A stretch of DNA of 27,270 nt from a virus (IMGVR_UViG_3300031670_000010:1-27270); one strand, 5' to 3'. Numbered from the stretch's first letter, positions 7,726-15,761 are shown. Notes: generated by a model not told the origin, from the letters alone. Made by a program: numbers and translations.

Positions 7726-9330
7726 TTAAATTTGCCCAGGCCCAGACGAGGAACCTGAAGTCACTACAGTCGTGCCTCCCTGTAAGGAGAGAATAAAATA
7801 CCAAGTCGAAGCCAAATAAGTGATGGCACTATAGGCATACAAGTAATGCTGTGAAATGGTGGTCGGGGTATTCACACCTTGATTTGGATTGCCACTCGCG
7901 GCGAAGCTGCAGACATTCTGGTAACCACTGATGCGGTTGGCATCCAGCAACTGCTGGGTGAATTTGTCGAGAACGTGCTTGACCTGTGCGCGAGTCGGGT
8001 CATTGGGTAACTGGCTCTGCAACGAACCAACGAACTGGCCCATGTAGTTGCTAAGGCTCAGTGCCAAGAAGTTAGTGAAACGTGTGTACTCCACCGGCTG
8101 TTTAGCGGGTGAGGCTGAGGTGTTGCGGCCACTGGCCATACCAAAGGTAGCGCCACCAGGAATTGGATTGGTGATGATAATGCAACCGGCTTGATCCAAG
8201 GCACCCAGTTCCGCCAGTGTATAAGGCTGGGGTGTGCCATAGGGGTTGTAACGCTCAGTGCCTACAACACCAGAGACAGGCACATTCAACGGGCTGGTTT
8301 CAGGTGGGATAACAGCACATGTGCCACCAATAAACGCATACGGAGGCACCAGACGAATCTGGCCGTTGATCGGATCGTACCAGTAAACCCAGTTGCCAGT
8401 AAATGTCAGGTTTATGGACTGGATACCAAGCGTCTGCAGAGTTGACAGCATCGTAGTCGTATTGGAGGCTGCACCTATTACTGCGGTGAACAAGCCCCAT
8501 GCCGGAACGGAAGCAATAGCTGTAGTCAGGTTCGCCGCTATAGTGGAATCTGAAAGACCGGAACACCAGACGATGCCGACCTGTGGCAGAAGGTTCTGCA
8601 GCGCATAGACGCCCGTGTACGGTGAGGAGGCATTGGAGCCCACCAACTGCGCAGAGATGATTGACCCACGGCCATCGGTGCCACTCGCCAAAGTGGAAGT
8701 GGCCAGAGCCGGACCCAGTACCGAAGTACCGATTGTGCCATTAACCAGCACGGACGGACCGCGCACACCAGCAATACCAGTGTTCAGTGCAGCCACAAGT
8801 GCCGCCCAGAAAGGCGCGCCACCGACAAGGTTTGGATACACTTCGACATTACCACCGGCAAACGGAGCAATCTGCACCGTGAAGGTGGTTGGAATTGAGC
8901 CGGCGCTGATAGTCATGCTCAGGCTATTGCCAAGTACGCCGGAATAAACCGCGTTCAAGGTGATGCCAGTTACGGTTCCACCCGTGTCTGTCACAACCAC
9001 AGACGCTGCAATATCAGTGCCATCGGTTACGCGTACACCCCATGCCTGTAAAATACCAGTACCTTGAGCTTGGGAAAAGGCGATGAGCAGATCAGTGGGC
9101 AAGTCGTGGATGTCAGTAAGAGCTGCAGCAGTCACACCACCAAAGATTTGGTTGGCCTGTGAGGGCGAACCCAGAAGCTGAGGAGAGTTTTTCGGACCCC
9201 AAGACGCAGTACCAACCACACCAATAACATCCGTGGCAATGCCGGTAATAAAATTGGGCGGGTTCAGGACCTGTATGTAAAGGCCCGGAGCCGGCGGTGC
9301 GGAGAGGGTGTTGAAAACGACATTTGGCAT
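7726..9330 (-). CDS. Contractile tail sheath protein
   Basis: 534 aa. The N-terminus is typical of sheath proteins: PGLYIQV-type start, then G-I-A-T-D-V-I-G-V-V-G-T-A-S-W-G-P near residues 30-46. This is followed by a 'D-L-P-T-D-L-L-I-A-F-S-Q-A' helix and I-L-Q-A-W-G-V-R-V. A beta insertion (about 105-175; VYSGVLGNSLSMTISAG) matches the 'G-x-x-G-N-x-i' segment seen in many sheaths. The C-terminal domain contains NPYGTPQPYTLAELGALDQAGCIIITNP and RTN-type helices. It forms the contracting outer tube. A candidate promoter and an upstream terminator suggest that the gene opens its own transcription unit. A GGGAAG sequence serves as ribosome site. Confidence 0.9.
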   Translation of the reverse strand: MPNVVFNTLSAPPAPGLYIQVLNPPNFITGIATDVIGVVGTASWGPKNSPQLLGSPSQANQIFGGVTAAALTDIHDLPTDLLIAFSQAQGTGILQAWGVRVTDGTDIAASVVVTDTGGTVTGITLNAVYSGVLGNSLSMTISAGSIPTTFTVQIAPFAGGNVEVYPNLVGGAPFWAALVAALNTGIAGVRGPSVLVNGTIGTSVLGPALATSTLASGTDGRGSIISAQLVGSNASSPYTGVYALQNLLPQVGIVWCSGLSDSTIAANLTTAIASVPAWGLFTAVIGAASNTTTMLSTLQTLGIQSINLTFTGNWVYWYDPINGQIRLVPPYAFIGGTCAVIPPETSPLNVPVSGVVGTERYNPYGTPQPYTLAELGALDQAGCIIITNPIPGGATFGMASGRNTSASPAKQPVEYTRFTNFLALSLSNYMGQFVGSLQSQLPNDPTRAQVKHVLDKFTQQLLDANRISGYQNVCSFAASGNPNQGVNTPTTISQHYLYAYSAITYLASTWYFILSLQGGTTVVTSGSSSGPGQI

Positions 9331-9369
9331 TTGAAAACTTCCCGGTTATATAGGGGGGCCATTTGACCC

Positions 9370-9396
9370 ATTATACGAGATTCCCATAAGAATCAA
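9370..9396 (-). promoter_or_regulatory. Candidate sigma-70-like promoter for the tail sheath gene
   Basis: A perfect -10 box TATAAT lies at 9375-9370. The best -35 match is TTGATT at 9396-9391 with a short 15-base spacer, so the -35 is weak. The predicted start of transcription is about 30 bases before the sheath ATG. It lies in an 85-base gap straight after a terminator-like hairpin. Confidence 0.5.
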
Positions 9397-9414
9397 TAGG
9401 CTACCCAGCCTATT
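9395..9414 (-). terminator. Hairpin after the neck gene, possible rho-independent terminator
   Basis: A perfect 8-bp inverted repeat, AATAGGCT-(4 bases)-AGCCTATT, starts one base after the stop codon of the upstream gene. The minus-strand tail (GATTCTTAT) is only moderately T-rich. Read on the plus strand the stem runs into TTT. It may be a terminator or an mRNA end stabiliser. Confidence 0.5.
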
Positions 9415-9415
9415 T

Positions 9416-10267
9416 TTACGGTAAAGGCTCATTTCCACTGAAGGTTTCCTGTGAAACCAGCACCTGAGTCATCAAGTCGGAGTACAAAACACCATAATCT
9501 ATACCAATCCTAAAGTCACGGCGATAAGTGTCTTGCAACACATCATCTTCCCTATTAACGTCAAGTAGAAACGTCAGCCGCCCGTATGTTCCGTCAGAGA
9601 ATTGGTAACCAAAAAATGCCTGGAGATAAGCCAAGCGGCTCTCAATCAAATCACTGATTTGGTCACGTTGAATAGCAGTTTGAGCCCAGACGATAATGCC
9701 AATACTACGTTTGGCACGCCGCACCTCTAACTGGATGTTGGCTCCGGCTCCCACGTTTGAGGAGAGCTTTTCAATTACTGCTGAAGCATTGGTGACAGTA
9801 ATCACGGGCCCAGTTGCCGAAGCCGTCAGGTAGGCTGACAGGTTGGCATTGATGGAAGCTGCTAAACCTGTCGCTACAGTAGCGGCGGTGTCCCCGGTAA
9901 CCGTAACATAGACGGTGCCGATGCCATTGACTACCATACTCACGGCGTCCCCATTCTTAGGGTTAGGAGTGCCCGCAATCGTGACCGTAGCCGGGGCGGT
10001 TGGGTTGATCTGGGTGACATTGAGAGTTGAAGTGATCCCGGCAACGGGGACAACAACTGTGCTTAAAGTCAGCGGCAACCAGCGTGTAGTGTCCGCAGCC
10101 ATGCCGTGGTCATAGACTGATATGACGGGTTGGTTCTTGACTGAAACCTGCTGTAAAGTCGTTATAGGCGGCCAGCCCACACCCACAGACGGAGCCGGGG
10201 ATAGAGCTGCCGTCTGCGCGGCCATATCCTGCTGGACAGTAGTAAGAATTGAACGCCAGTCAGCCAT
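9416..10267 (-). CDS. Neck / tail terminator-like protein with inserted beta-domain
   Basis: 283 aa if translation starts at the ATG (MADWRSILTTV) at 10267, whose A is the last base of the preceding gene's stop (TAATG). An in-frame start at 10339 would overlap that gene by 73 bases and is unlikely. The outer parts (residues 1-75 and about 190-283, with RRAKRSIGIIVWAQTAIQRDQISDLIESRLAYL) look like a tail-completion protein, and the gene directly precedes the sheath. Residues about 78-188 form an inserted beta-domain (ATVTIAG, GDAVSMVVNG, an ATGLAASINANL helix, PVITVTN) that also occurs in two genes upstream. A tail terminator role is an inference from position. Confidence 0.55.
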   Translation of the reverse strand: MADWRSILTTVQQDMAAQTAALSPAPSVGVGWPPITTLQQVSVKNQPVISVYDHGMAADTTRWLPLTLSTVVVPVAGITSTLNVTQINPTAPATVTIAGTPNPKNGDAVSMVVNGIGTVYVTVTGDTAATVATGLAASINANLSAYLTASATGPVITVTNASAVIEKLSSNVGAGANIQLEVRRAKRSIGIIVWAQTAIQRDQISDLIESRLAYLQAFFGYQFSDGTYGRLTFLLDVNREDDVLQDTYRRDFRIGIDYGVLYSDLMTQVLVSQETFSGNEPLP

Positions 10268-11052
10268 TATGGTCCAGGCCCCGCCGATACACGCTTGCAG
10301 CCCAGTTGGCTGCCGGAGATCGCCGCGTTCTGCAGCCACGGCACCATTACCACGTACTTAGCCCCAACCTCATCCACAATACGATCCCCCTCCCGAAAAT
10401 GAACCCCATCCAAGGGTGGAACGTAGATAAAGAATGAGGGAAACTCAATCATACCCGGGACTTCGGGCTTGAACTGCGCCCCACCAGAGGGTCGGGGGTA
10501 GGGCACCACCCCAATCGGAATCTTTGACGCTACCGCACCTTGGGAAAGTGGAAAAGAAAACTGGCCCCCCGCACACACCAATGGAGTGGCGTTATCACTG
10601 GCTTGAGACCAGTAGCCCGTGCTGTCGGTAGTGGTGGAGGGCCGGTAAAACTGCGCCACGCGGTCAACCCGCGCTGCCACCGCGAGTTTGGAAATAGGTG
10701 GATTGTAGGCTAAGCACATGCCCCGGAATTGCTGGGTGGGGAACGATACCACTTGATCGCCGGTCCCGTACACGGGGTCGTTCAGCACAAATACGTCACC
10801 GATTTGGAAGGTGGTGGTGTCACCTATGAAATCAAACCACTGAGTTTTCATATCCAGCGGGGTCTCGTAAGTGCCATCTTTATGCACATTAGCCAACACA
10901 TAAAAACTGGTATCAATTAAATTCGCTGGAGAGATATAGTCACCATTGCTGGTGGAAGTTATGCGGTATACGTTATAGGGCACGCCAACAGCACGAGCAG
11001 CGTGTCCCCTACCGCGCCAAATTTTTGACGTCAAATTTTGGTAATTAGCCAC
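10267..11052 (-). CDS. Neck / head-closure-type structural protein, unidentified
   Basis: 261 aa starting with GTG two bases after the upstream stop. There is no recognised domain. It is beta-rich with many aromatic and glycine residues (TSFYVLANVHKDGTYETPLDM, FQIGDVFVLND, GMIEFPSFFIYVPPLDGVHFREGDRIVDEVGAKYVVMVPW). The last segment, 'F-R-E-G-D-R-I-x-D-E-x-G-x-K-Y-V-V', reads like the small-barrel strands of head-closure or stopper proteins. The position between a connector-like gene and a tail-terminator-like gene supports a neck role. The start choice follows the TAA/GTG spacing; an ATG alternative is not present nearby. Confidence 0.55.
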   Translation of the reverse strand: MANYQNLTSKIWRGRGHAARAVGVPYNVYRITSTSNGDYISPANLIDTSFYVLANVHKDGTYETPLDMKTQWFDFIGDTTTFQIGDVFVLNDPVYGTGDQVVSFPTQQFRGMCLAYNPPISKLAVAARVDRVAQFYRPSTTTDSTGYWSQASDNATPLVCAGGQFSFPLSQGAVASKIPIGVVPYPRPSGGAQFKPEVPGMIEFPSFFIYVPPLDGVHFREGDRIVDEVGAKYVVMVPWLQNAAISGSQLGCKRVSAGPGP

Positions 11053-11053
11053 T

Positions 11054-11926
11054 TTAGATCAACCCGGCGAAGCCAAACTTACGTAAATTCCCAGCCCTGG
11101 CTACAGGATTCACGGGGATGTCCAAGAACGCAGCTAGTTTTTCCCGCCAAACGAGATACAAGCTCATACGTTCAGCTAATTCGGTATGCCGCGCCGTCCA
11201 GACAGAGGCAGAAATAGTGTCCAAATTTTGTGTAGTGCCTCCGTAACTAGCCTCCAAAAAATCCAGAATAGGAATGAAGCCATAAGTAGTCGTTGTAGTA
11301 ATCCCGGGCATGATGGGAAGGTACGGGGGGATTTGCTGTTGGCCATTCATCACCACCTGAGCCGCCACTACACCAGTAGTAGTTACGGTTAAAGTATAGG
11401 GAATTGGGGCCGTAAAAGTACATTCCGGCAATGGGATGGAGATATTCTGATAGTTAAAGGGGCCTGTGCCGTAAGGAGAAAAACCAGAGAAACCTGCAAC
11501 AACCAACGTGGCGTTTTGAAGCACCTGCTGGGATAGATTGGCTACCACACCCAAACCCGCGTTACTGTTCACATACACAGGGTCTGGGGGATTGGGAATT
11601 ATCATCTGGCTTGTGACTACAACGGTGAGTACCACAGGTGAGCCAGTAAATGCCCCTGTGAAAGTGGCAACAACGGTATCGCCCACATTAGGGGTGGGGC
11701 CGATAACGGAAACGCTGGAATAGTAGCCGCCAGTAAGTGTCGCCTCCTCAACCGCTTGGAGGTTGTTCATGCGGAACTCAAGCATACCGTAGGTTTGAAA
11801 ATAGCGGTAAGACGCCGCTGTTCCGGCGGCTAAGGTGCCACCTGCTTGAGAAATACGTGGTAATCCGATGAGCGGATACCCGAGGTGGCGGCGCAAATCA
11901 CCTTTTTGTTGGAGTGTGAGCGGCAT
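11054..11926 (-). CDS. Head-tail connector/adaptor-like protein with inserted beta-domain
   Basis: 290 aa. It begins LTLQQKGDLRRHLGYPLIGL, a helix pattern common in small head-tail adaptor proteins. It ends with a helix (ELAERMSLYLVWREKLAAFLDIPV) that would close the same helical bundle. Between them, residues about 62-165 (VSVIGPTPNVGDTVVATFTG, PVVLTVVVTSQ, VVANLSQQVLQNATL) look like an inserted beta-domain similar to those in the genes ending at 9416 and 12303. The protein probably binds below the portal. The gene is preceded by a short Cys-containing gene. The function is inferred from position and the split helical bundle. Confidence 0.55.
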   Translation of the reverse strand: MPLTLQQKGDLRRHLGYPLIGLPRISQAGGTLAAGTAASYRYFQTYGMLEFRMNNLQAVEEATLTGGYYSSVSVIGPTPNVGDTVVATFTGAFTGSPVVLTVVVTSQMIIPNPPDPVYVNSNAGLGVVANLSQQVLQNATLVVAGFSGFSPYGTGPFNYQNISIPLPECTFTAPIPYTLTVTTTGVVAAQVVMNGQQQIPPYLPIMPGITTTTTYGFIPILDFLEASYGGTTQNLDTISASVWTARHTELAERMSLYLVWREKLAAFLDIPVNPVARAGNLRKFGFAGLI

Positions 11927-11964
11927 TGGTCAGTACCTTGTTCAATGCCACGTATTTTAACAGA

Positions 11965-12288
11965 TTACAAGATAGGTAACTTATGTCGGCAGTGGGGGCA
12001 GGTCACAATCTTGGTGTTTTCATTCATAAGAGAAACAAAATTGGCGTTGACCTTCAAAAGTTGGTTTATGGTCCACCAATCCTCAATAATGTCACCGGCT
12101 GTAAATTGGTGCAGCCCACTACCGTCAAAGCCCGCCATCGCATTGTGTGTAACCACATAACGAGGAGCTTGTGTAGGTTCTGAAGGTTGGGCGACTTCTG
12201 GGGTAACTATGGTTTCAACGGCGAGCTGGCGTGGACGACCACGGGGGCGCTTCGTTGCAACTTCAGTCTTTTCAACGGCAAAATCCAT
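11965..12288 (-). CDS. Small protein with AT-hook-like and C-P-H-C motifs, unknown
   Basis: 107 aa with a strong ribosome site (AGGGAGG, 5 bases before the ATG). Near the N-terminus is KRPRGRPRQ, which matches the core R-G-R-P of an AT-hook. A flexible Pro/Thr/Glu-rich stretch follows, then a compact part (GLHQFTAGDIIEDWWTINQLLKVNANF), and C-P-H-C-R-H-K near the end. A single CxxC plus His is too little for a confident zinc site. Lying among head-neck genes, it may be a DNA- or portal-associated protein, but no function is claimed. Confidence 0.65.
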   Translation of the reverse strand: MDFAVEKTEVATKRPRGRPRQLAVETIVTPEVAQPSEPTQAPRYVVTHNAMAGFDGSGLHQFTAGDIIEDWWTINQLLKVNANFVSLMNENTKIVTCPHCRHKLPIL

Positions 12289-12302
12289 TTTGCCTCCCTT
12301 GA

Positions 12303-12962
12303 TTAGTAGATTGGATAGCCCGCGTTTACTAGCGCCGCGATTTGGGTGTAGCCCAGGTTCTCTGGGATGCCCTTGTAGAAATTGGTCAAGTTATAGGTGC
12401 CAAAATCAAACTCAAAGTTAAACAGCGGAATGATTGGACCGGAACCACCGGCAATCTGAACACTGGTAACCACAGTCAATGAGCCTGTGCCACCTGAACT
12501 GAGAGTGGTAAACGAACCCACTGAGCTTTGCTGGAAGATATTGACCACAGCCGCAGTTTCATCAGCAGTCGCGTAGAAACCGAACTGCTGCAGAGTAAGA
12601 TTGGCGTTGATCGCCCGAGCCAACTGACCAGCAGTTGTAGAAGTAGTGTCCGTGCCGTTCAGGGTATAAGTCACAACTACCGGGGTCAGGACAGAAATAC
12701 CACCAGCAGCGGGGAAAATGTTATTGGAGAAAGTGATCGTAGCTACATCGTTGGTCGCAACAGTACCACCAACCGTCACAACCGCAGGGGTGGTGCTGGC
12801 CACACGCGGGAATTGTGACAAGAACAAATCAGGGGGCAGATGCCCTATCGAAGTTGCGCTGGAAGCCACACCCACACCGTTAGTCACGGGGTCAAAAGTG
12901 GGCATCAGCATCGGGTTCTGAGCCCGAATCGCATTGTAGAAACTCTGTAATGGCTGTCCCAT
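12303..12962 (-). CDS. Structural protein with beta-domain insert, unidentified
   Basis: 219 aa. Residues 1-50 and 170-219 (IPLFNFEFDFGTYNLTNFYKGIPENLGYTQIAALVNAGYP) flank an internal domain of about 100 residues: a VVTVGGTVATNDVATITFSNN start, VVVTYTLNG, a helix AGQLARAINANLTLQQFGFYA, and strand TSVQIAGG. The same strand-strand-helix-strand pattern, including the A-x-A-I-N-A-N-L helix, occurs in the gene ending at 9416. It lies three genes after the major capsid gene, so a head or neck role is likely. The outer parts are not recognised. Confidence 0.6.
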   Translation of the reverse strand: MGQPLQSFYNAIRAQNPMLMPTFDPVTNGVGVASSATSIGHLPPDLFLSQFPRVASTTPAVVTVGGTVATNDVATITFSNNIFPAAGGISVLTPVVVTYTLNGTDTTSTTAGQLARAINANLTLQQFGFYATADETAAVVNIFQQSSVGSFTTLSSGGTGSLTVVTSVQIAGGSGPIIPLFNFEFDFGTYNLTNFYKGIPENLGYTQIAALVNAGYPIY

Positions 12963-12974
12963 GTTCTTGTCCTG

Positions 12975-13187
12975 TTACTTCCGACTCTCACCCGAACGCA
13001 CTGCATGCGGATGGAAGTTGGAACCACGCTTGTAGCGATTAACTACCTGTTCACTGCGCTGACCCATGCCAGGAACTAAATCCCAGCCGGGAACGAAACG
13101 CTCTGAAAAATCCGCTTCAAAAAGAGGCTTCTCAGGGCGCTTGAGGTTTGAGGCTTTCTTGCCGCCGAAACCGCAGTATTTGCCCAT
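12975..13187 (-). CDS. Small basic protein, unknown
   Basis: 70 aa, rich in Lys/Arg and Gly (MGKYCGFGGKKASNLKRPEK, then SERFVPGWDLVPGMGQRSEQVVNRYKRGSN). No domain is recognised and no membrane segment is present. It starts three bases after the stop of another small basic gene; the pair lies right after the major capsid gene and before structural genes. Basic small proteins in this place may touch DNA or the capsid interior. This is a guess from charge and position. Confidence 0.55.
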   Translation of the reverse strand: MGKYCGFGGKKASNLKRPEKPLFEADFSERFVPGWDLVPGMGQRSEQVVNRYKRGSNFHPHAVRSGESRK

Positions 13188-13190
13188 TGA

Positions 13191-13418
13191 TTACTCTTTG
13201 GTGTACCGCTTACGGCTGGATTCCTGCTTGGCAGGACCACCAATGGGGGCCTGCGCATCAGCGAACTTAATCGCGCTGCGGTCACCACCATACACGTTGC
13301 CAGGAGTACCGTAACCCACACGAACGCTGCCGTCACCGGGAGCGTGCATGGAAGGGTTATAACGCTTCTGCGAACCCTTGCGGATGCTTTCTTTAATCGA
13401 ACGAGAACCTGTTGCCAT
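13191..13418 (-). CDS. Small basic protein, unknown
   Basis: 75 aa (MATGSRSIKESIRKGSQKRYN, GDGSVRVGYGTPGNVYGGDR, SSRKRYTKE). It is basic and Gly/Ser-rich, probably largely unstructured. AAGG-type ribosome sites precede the ATG. It lies after the capsid gene, separated from it by a 71-base gap that holds a strong hairpin, and forms a tight pair with the next small basic gene. No homologue is recognised by eye. Confidence 0.55.
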   Translation of the reverse strand: MATGSRSIKESIRKGSQKRYNPSMHAPGDGSVRVGYGTPGNVYGGDRSAIKFADAQAPIGGPAKQESSRKRYTKE

Positions 13419-13444
13419 TGCCTTTTACCTTTTCGTTTTACGGA

Positions 13445-13468
13445 CCCCGGAGCTTTTACACTCCGGGG
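13445..13468. other. Perfect 8-bp hairpin downstream of the capsid gene
   Basis: CCCCGGAG and CTCCGGGG flank an 8-base loop in the 71-base gap after the major capsid gene. No T-tract follows on either strand, so it is not a typical terminator. It may slow polymerase or protect the 3' end of the capsid message. Confidence 0.5.
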
Positions 13469-13489
13469 ACTCGTTGTAGATTACTACGA

Positions 13490-14872
13490 TTAGCCTTGGA
13501 TTTCCAATATCGTGCAACGCTTGAAAAGCGCATTGCTGGCTGTTGGAATGATGGAGGTTGTGGCCGTCAAGTCGGACGGAACCGCAAACCCACCAACCCA
13601 CGTCCAGGTCATGGAACAAGTACGCTGCAAGCGATCCAACGGCGGGCGCACAATCTGCGCTACGTCGTTGACCATCATCACATAGCCAATTGGCTCAAAG
13701 CCCGGACGATTGATGAATTGCTCCAAACCCTCAAAGGTGCCCTGAAGCAGAGCCTCAGCACCAATAATGATAGGCCGGCGCACGGTAACCGCGAGATTAG
13801 GTGTAGGAGTAGTGCTTGGGAGCTGAACGTAGGTTTCAGTCGTCGGGATAAACTCGACGCCGAGTATGCTCACGATGTCAGCCGAGCGGTACTCACTTGT
13901 CATGTCACGACCAGCGAATAGCACTTTGAAGTCCTGGTCAGCGAACAGTGCGCGCATGGAGCTATTGTCCAAGATGCACTTGTAGCTGCCATCTGGCATG
14001 GCCGGCACACCATTGTCACGAAGATACGCGACAGCGTTCAGTACCAACCCCATAGTCAGCACATCACCCGCAGCAAGCTGGGTGGTAGTGATTTTGCCGG
14101 ACGGACGAAATACCCGTGGGGCAGAGGTGGCCACAATGGCGTCACCCGTCACTGGGGCCGCAGCCGCAGTGAAAGTCAGCACACCCGAAAGACCATCGGT
14201 TGTGCCAAGCACAGAACCGGGGTAGATGGACGAGCTAGAGCCGTCTGCAACCACAGAAGTCACATTAAGAGTCTGAGTCAGACCACCACTTACAGCGGGC
14301 TGCTCAAGTACAGTCAAAGGATTGCCCGCGGATACCGGCGTCACAACACCATTGACAAGCACGTTCTGGAAGCCACGAACATCATCAACGTGGCAAGTAG
14401 TCGTGCTGGATACACCGAGATCGGTGCGCACGTAGGTATTGCCTCCGTTGTAAGCGGCAAACAGAGCTTGCTTGGCAAGCCGTTCCAGAGACTGTGCGGC
14501 CTGAACACCGTTATTACGGCTGCCCACAATCATCTGGTCAGCGATACCCACCATTTCCGCCAAGAGGTCCACATCGAAGGTGCCAGCGTATTCAAACACG
14601 GTGAATGAATACTGCTCCACCGTAAACGATGATGGAATCAAGCTGTTATCAATGTTGGCCGATACGGCGCTGGGAACCAGCGGGGTGGTAACCGGGTTTA
14701 AACGACTCTTACGAGTGCGTGTCAGTGTTTCACCGATACGCGCAGGGATCGTTTCCTGCAAAGCGCACAGACGATAGGCGAGGAGTGAGTCCAAACCTTC
14801 CTCAAACTCGCGGTCCAAGAACCCAGTTTGAATGGTTGCGACTAGTGCGGCGGGGAAGTTGTTGATGCCCAT
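13490..14872 (-). CDS. Major capsid protein
   Basis: 460 aa. It is the first gene after a strong promoter-like element and follows the scaffold-like gene, the standard place. Features fit an HK97-fold coat protein without an N-terminal propeptide, as in P22-type systems. These are an N-terminal arm (FLDREFEEGLDSLLAYRL), a beta-hairpin E-loop-like part, 'LERLAKQALFAAYNGGNTYVR' for the spine helix, and an inserted beta-domain (about 190-255) that recalls the I-domain of P22-like coats. An A-domain follows (AVAYLRDNGVPAMPDGSYKCILDNSSMRALF, then DIVSILGVEFIPTTETYVQL, RPIIIGAEALLQGTFEGL). No maturation protease gene is visible nearby, consistent with a scaffold-driven, non-cleaved shell. Confidence 0.87.
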   Translation of the reverse strand: MGINNFPAALVATIQTGFLDREFEEGLDSLLAYRLCALQETIPARIGETLTRTRKSRLNPVTTPLVPSAVSANIDNSLIPSSFTVEQYSFTVFEYAGTFDVDLLAEMVGIADQMIVGSRNNGVQAAQSLERLAKQALFAAYNGGNTYVRTDLGVSSTTTCHVDDVRGFQNVLVNGVVTPVSAGNPLTVLEQPAVSGGLTQTLNVTSVVADGSSSSIYPGSVLGTTDGLSGVLTFTAAAAPVTGDAIVATSAPRVFRPSGKITTTQLAAGDVLTMGLVLNAVAYLRDNGVPAMPDGSYKCILDNSSMRALFADQDFKVLFAGRDMTSEYRSADIVSILGVEFIPTTETYVQLPSTTPTPNLAVTVRRPIIIGAEALLQGTFEGLEQFINRPGFEPIGYVMMVNDVAQIVRPPLDRLQRTCSMTWTWVGGFAVPSDLTATTSIIPTASNALFKRCTILEIQG

Positions 14873-14968
14873 TTTGTTATGCTCTCAGTTGCCGTTAAAT
14901 TTGTTTGTTTTCGGCACCTGGCCAGCAGAGTTTGATTCTGCCTAGACTCACTCTTTTTGAGAGCTTTA

Positions 14969-14987
14969 AGGGCGGGTCCGCCGCCCT
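14969..14987. other. GC-rich hairpin in the capsid-gene leader
   Basis: AGGGCGG-(5 bases)-CCGCCCT is a perfect 7-bp stem about 100 bases upstream of the capsid start and about 40 bases after the predicted transcription start. A smaller CTCT/AGAG hairpin follows. Neither is trailed by a T-run. An RNA-stabilising or attenuating leader element is possible. Confidence 0.5.
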
Positions 14988-15029
14988 ATTCGCTTAATAG
15001 AATATCACTACAATCAAGAAGTTACAACA

Positions 15030-15057
15030 ATCATAAAACTTTTTTTAAACCTGTCAA
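15030..15057 (-). promoter_or_regulatory. Sigma-70-like promoter for the major capsid gene
   Basis: TTGACA at 15057-15052 and TATGAT at 15035-15030 are separated by 16 bases, in the 194-base gap between the scaffold-like gene and the capsid gene. An A-tract fills the spacer. It would give the capsid gene its own strong transcript with a leader of about 150 bases. Confidence 0.68.
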
Positions 15058-15066
15058 GCCCCCAAC

Positions 15067-15747
15067 TTAGTAACGACGGGGCTGCTGATTGCGCAACTCT
15101 TTCAAATGTGCCCGCTTCGCTTCCTCATAGTCTTTTTTAGGAAGGCTGCGTGCATCTAGTTTTGGCTCTTTACCAGCCGGCTGAAGCGTAGGCCTGCGAG
15201 ACCCGGTAAATAAAGTTCTAGTTCCTCTATCATCTCCGGCAGCCCCTGAATCATCGTCATTGGACGCGGGGGCCTTGTAGAACGTGGGCTTCAGCTCTTT
15301 ATGCCGTGCAACCTTGTCCTTGATGGCCTCACTCAAATCTTCGTCATCGTCAACCAATAGCAGGTCATCGGTATCAATAAGGCGGGCTACGTCAGTGTCA
15401 GTCGCCCCAGCTTCCGTTACGGCTGCCCGCAACTCAGCCCGGATCAGCTTACGCTTGGCAGATGTGGAAACCTCCCCCAGTTTGGTGAGGGTTTCCTCAT
15501 AGAGCTTCTTGTAATGGCCCTGCTCCTTGAGCTTGGCTGCCTCAATTTCAGCAAGGCGGTCCTCAGCTTCCTTCAGCTTGGTGTCCTTCTCACGGCCTTT
15601 CTCGCGCAGACCACGGGCTTCTGCTACAAGCGACTGTTTCTCGGCTTCCAACTCAACAAGCTTCTTTTCAGAATCACTTAGTTGTTTGGCATCTTTTGTG
15701 GTTCCACCAGTAGTGGAAGTCTTATCGTCCTTGATTTCTTCAGGCAT
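15067..15747 (-). CDS. Scaffolding-like protein
   Basis: 226 aa, highly charged. Residues about 20-100 are a long heptad-like coiled coil (SEKKLVELEAEKQSLVAEAR, then KLKEAEDRLAEIEAAKLKEQ), a helical/acidic middle with a run D-D-L-L-L-V-D-D-D-E-D, and a basic C-terminus (EAKRAHLKELRNQQPRRY). A coiled coil followed by a short basic helix-turn-helix-like tail that grips the coat is the layout of P22- and phi29-type scaffolds. The gene directly precedes the major capsid gene. An AAGGA ribosome site is well placed. The role is inferred from architecture and position. Confidence 0.8.
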   Translation of the reverse strand: MPEEIKDDKTSTTGGTTKDAKQLSDSEKKLVELEAEKQSLVAEARGLREKGREKDTKLKEAEDRLAEIEAAKLKEQGHYKKLYEETLTKLGEVSTSAKRKLIRAELRAAVTEAGATDTDVARLIDTDDLLLVDDDEDLSEAIKDKVARHKELKPTFYKAPASNDDDSGAAGDDRGTRTLFTGSRRPTLQPAGKEPKLDARSLPKKDYEEAKRAHLKELRNQQPRRY

Positions 15748-15761
15748 TTTCTACGTCCTTG

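Noticed and set aside
10268-10339. Longer start of the neck gene at 10339
   Set aside because: It would overlap the preceding gene by 73 bases; the ATG at 10267 has a TAATG junction like most genes here.
13412-13921. 169-codon plus-strand frame opposite the end of the major capsid gene
   Set aside because: It has no recognisable motif or ribosome site, and its product looks like the wrong-strand translation of a strongly supported capsid gene.
14969-14987. Rho-independent terminator after the scaffold gene
   Set aside because: The stem is perfect but no T-run follows on either strand, and it lies downstream of a promoter for the capsid gene.
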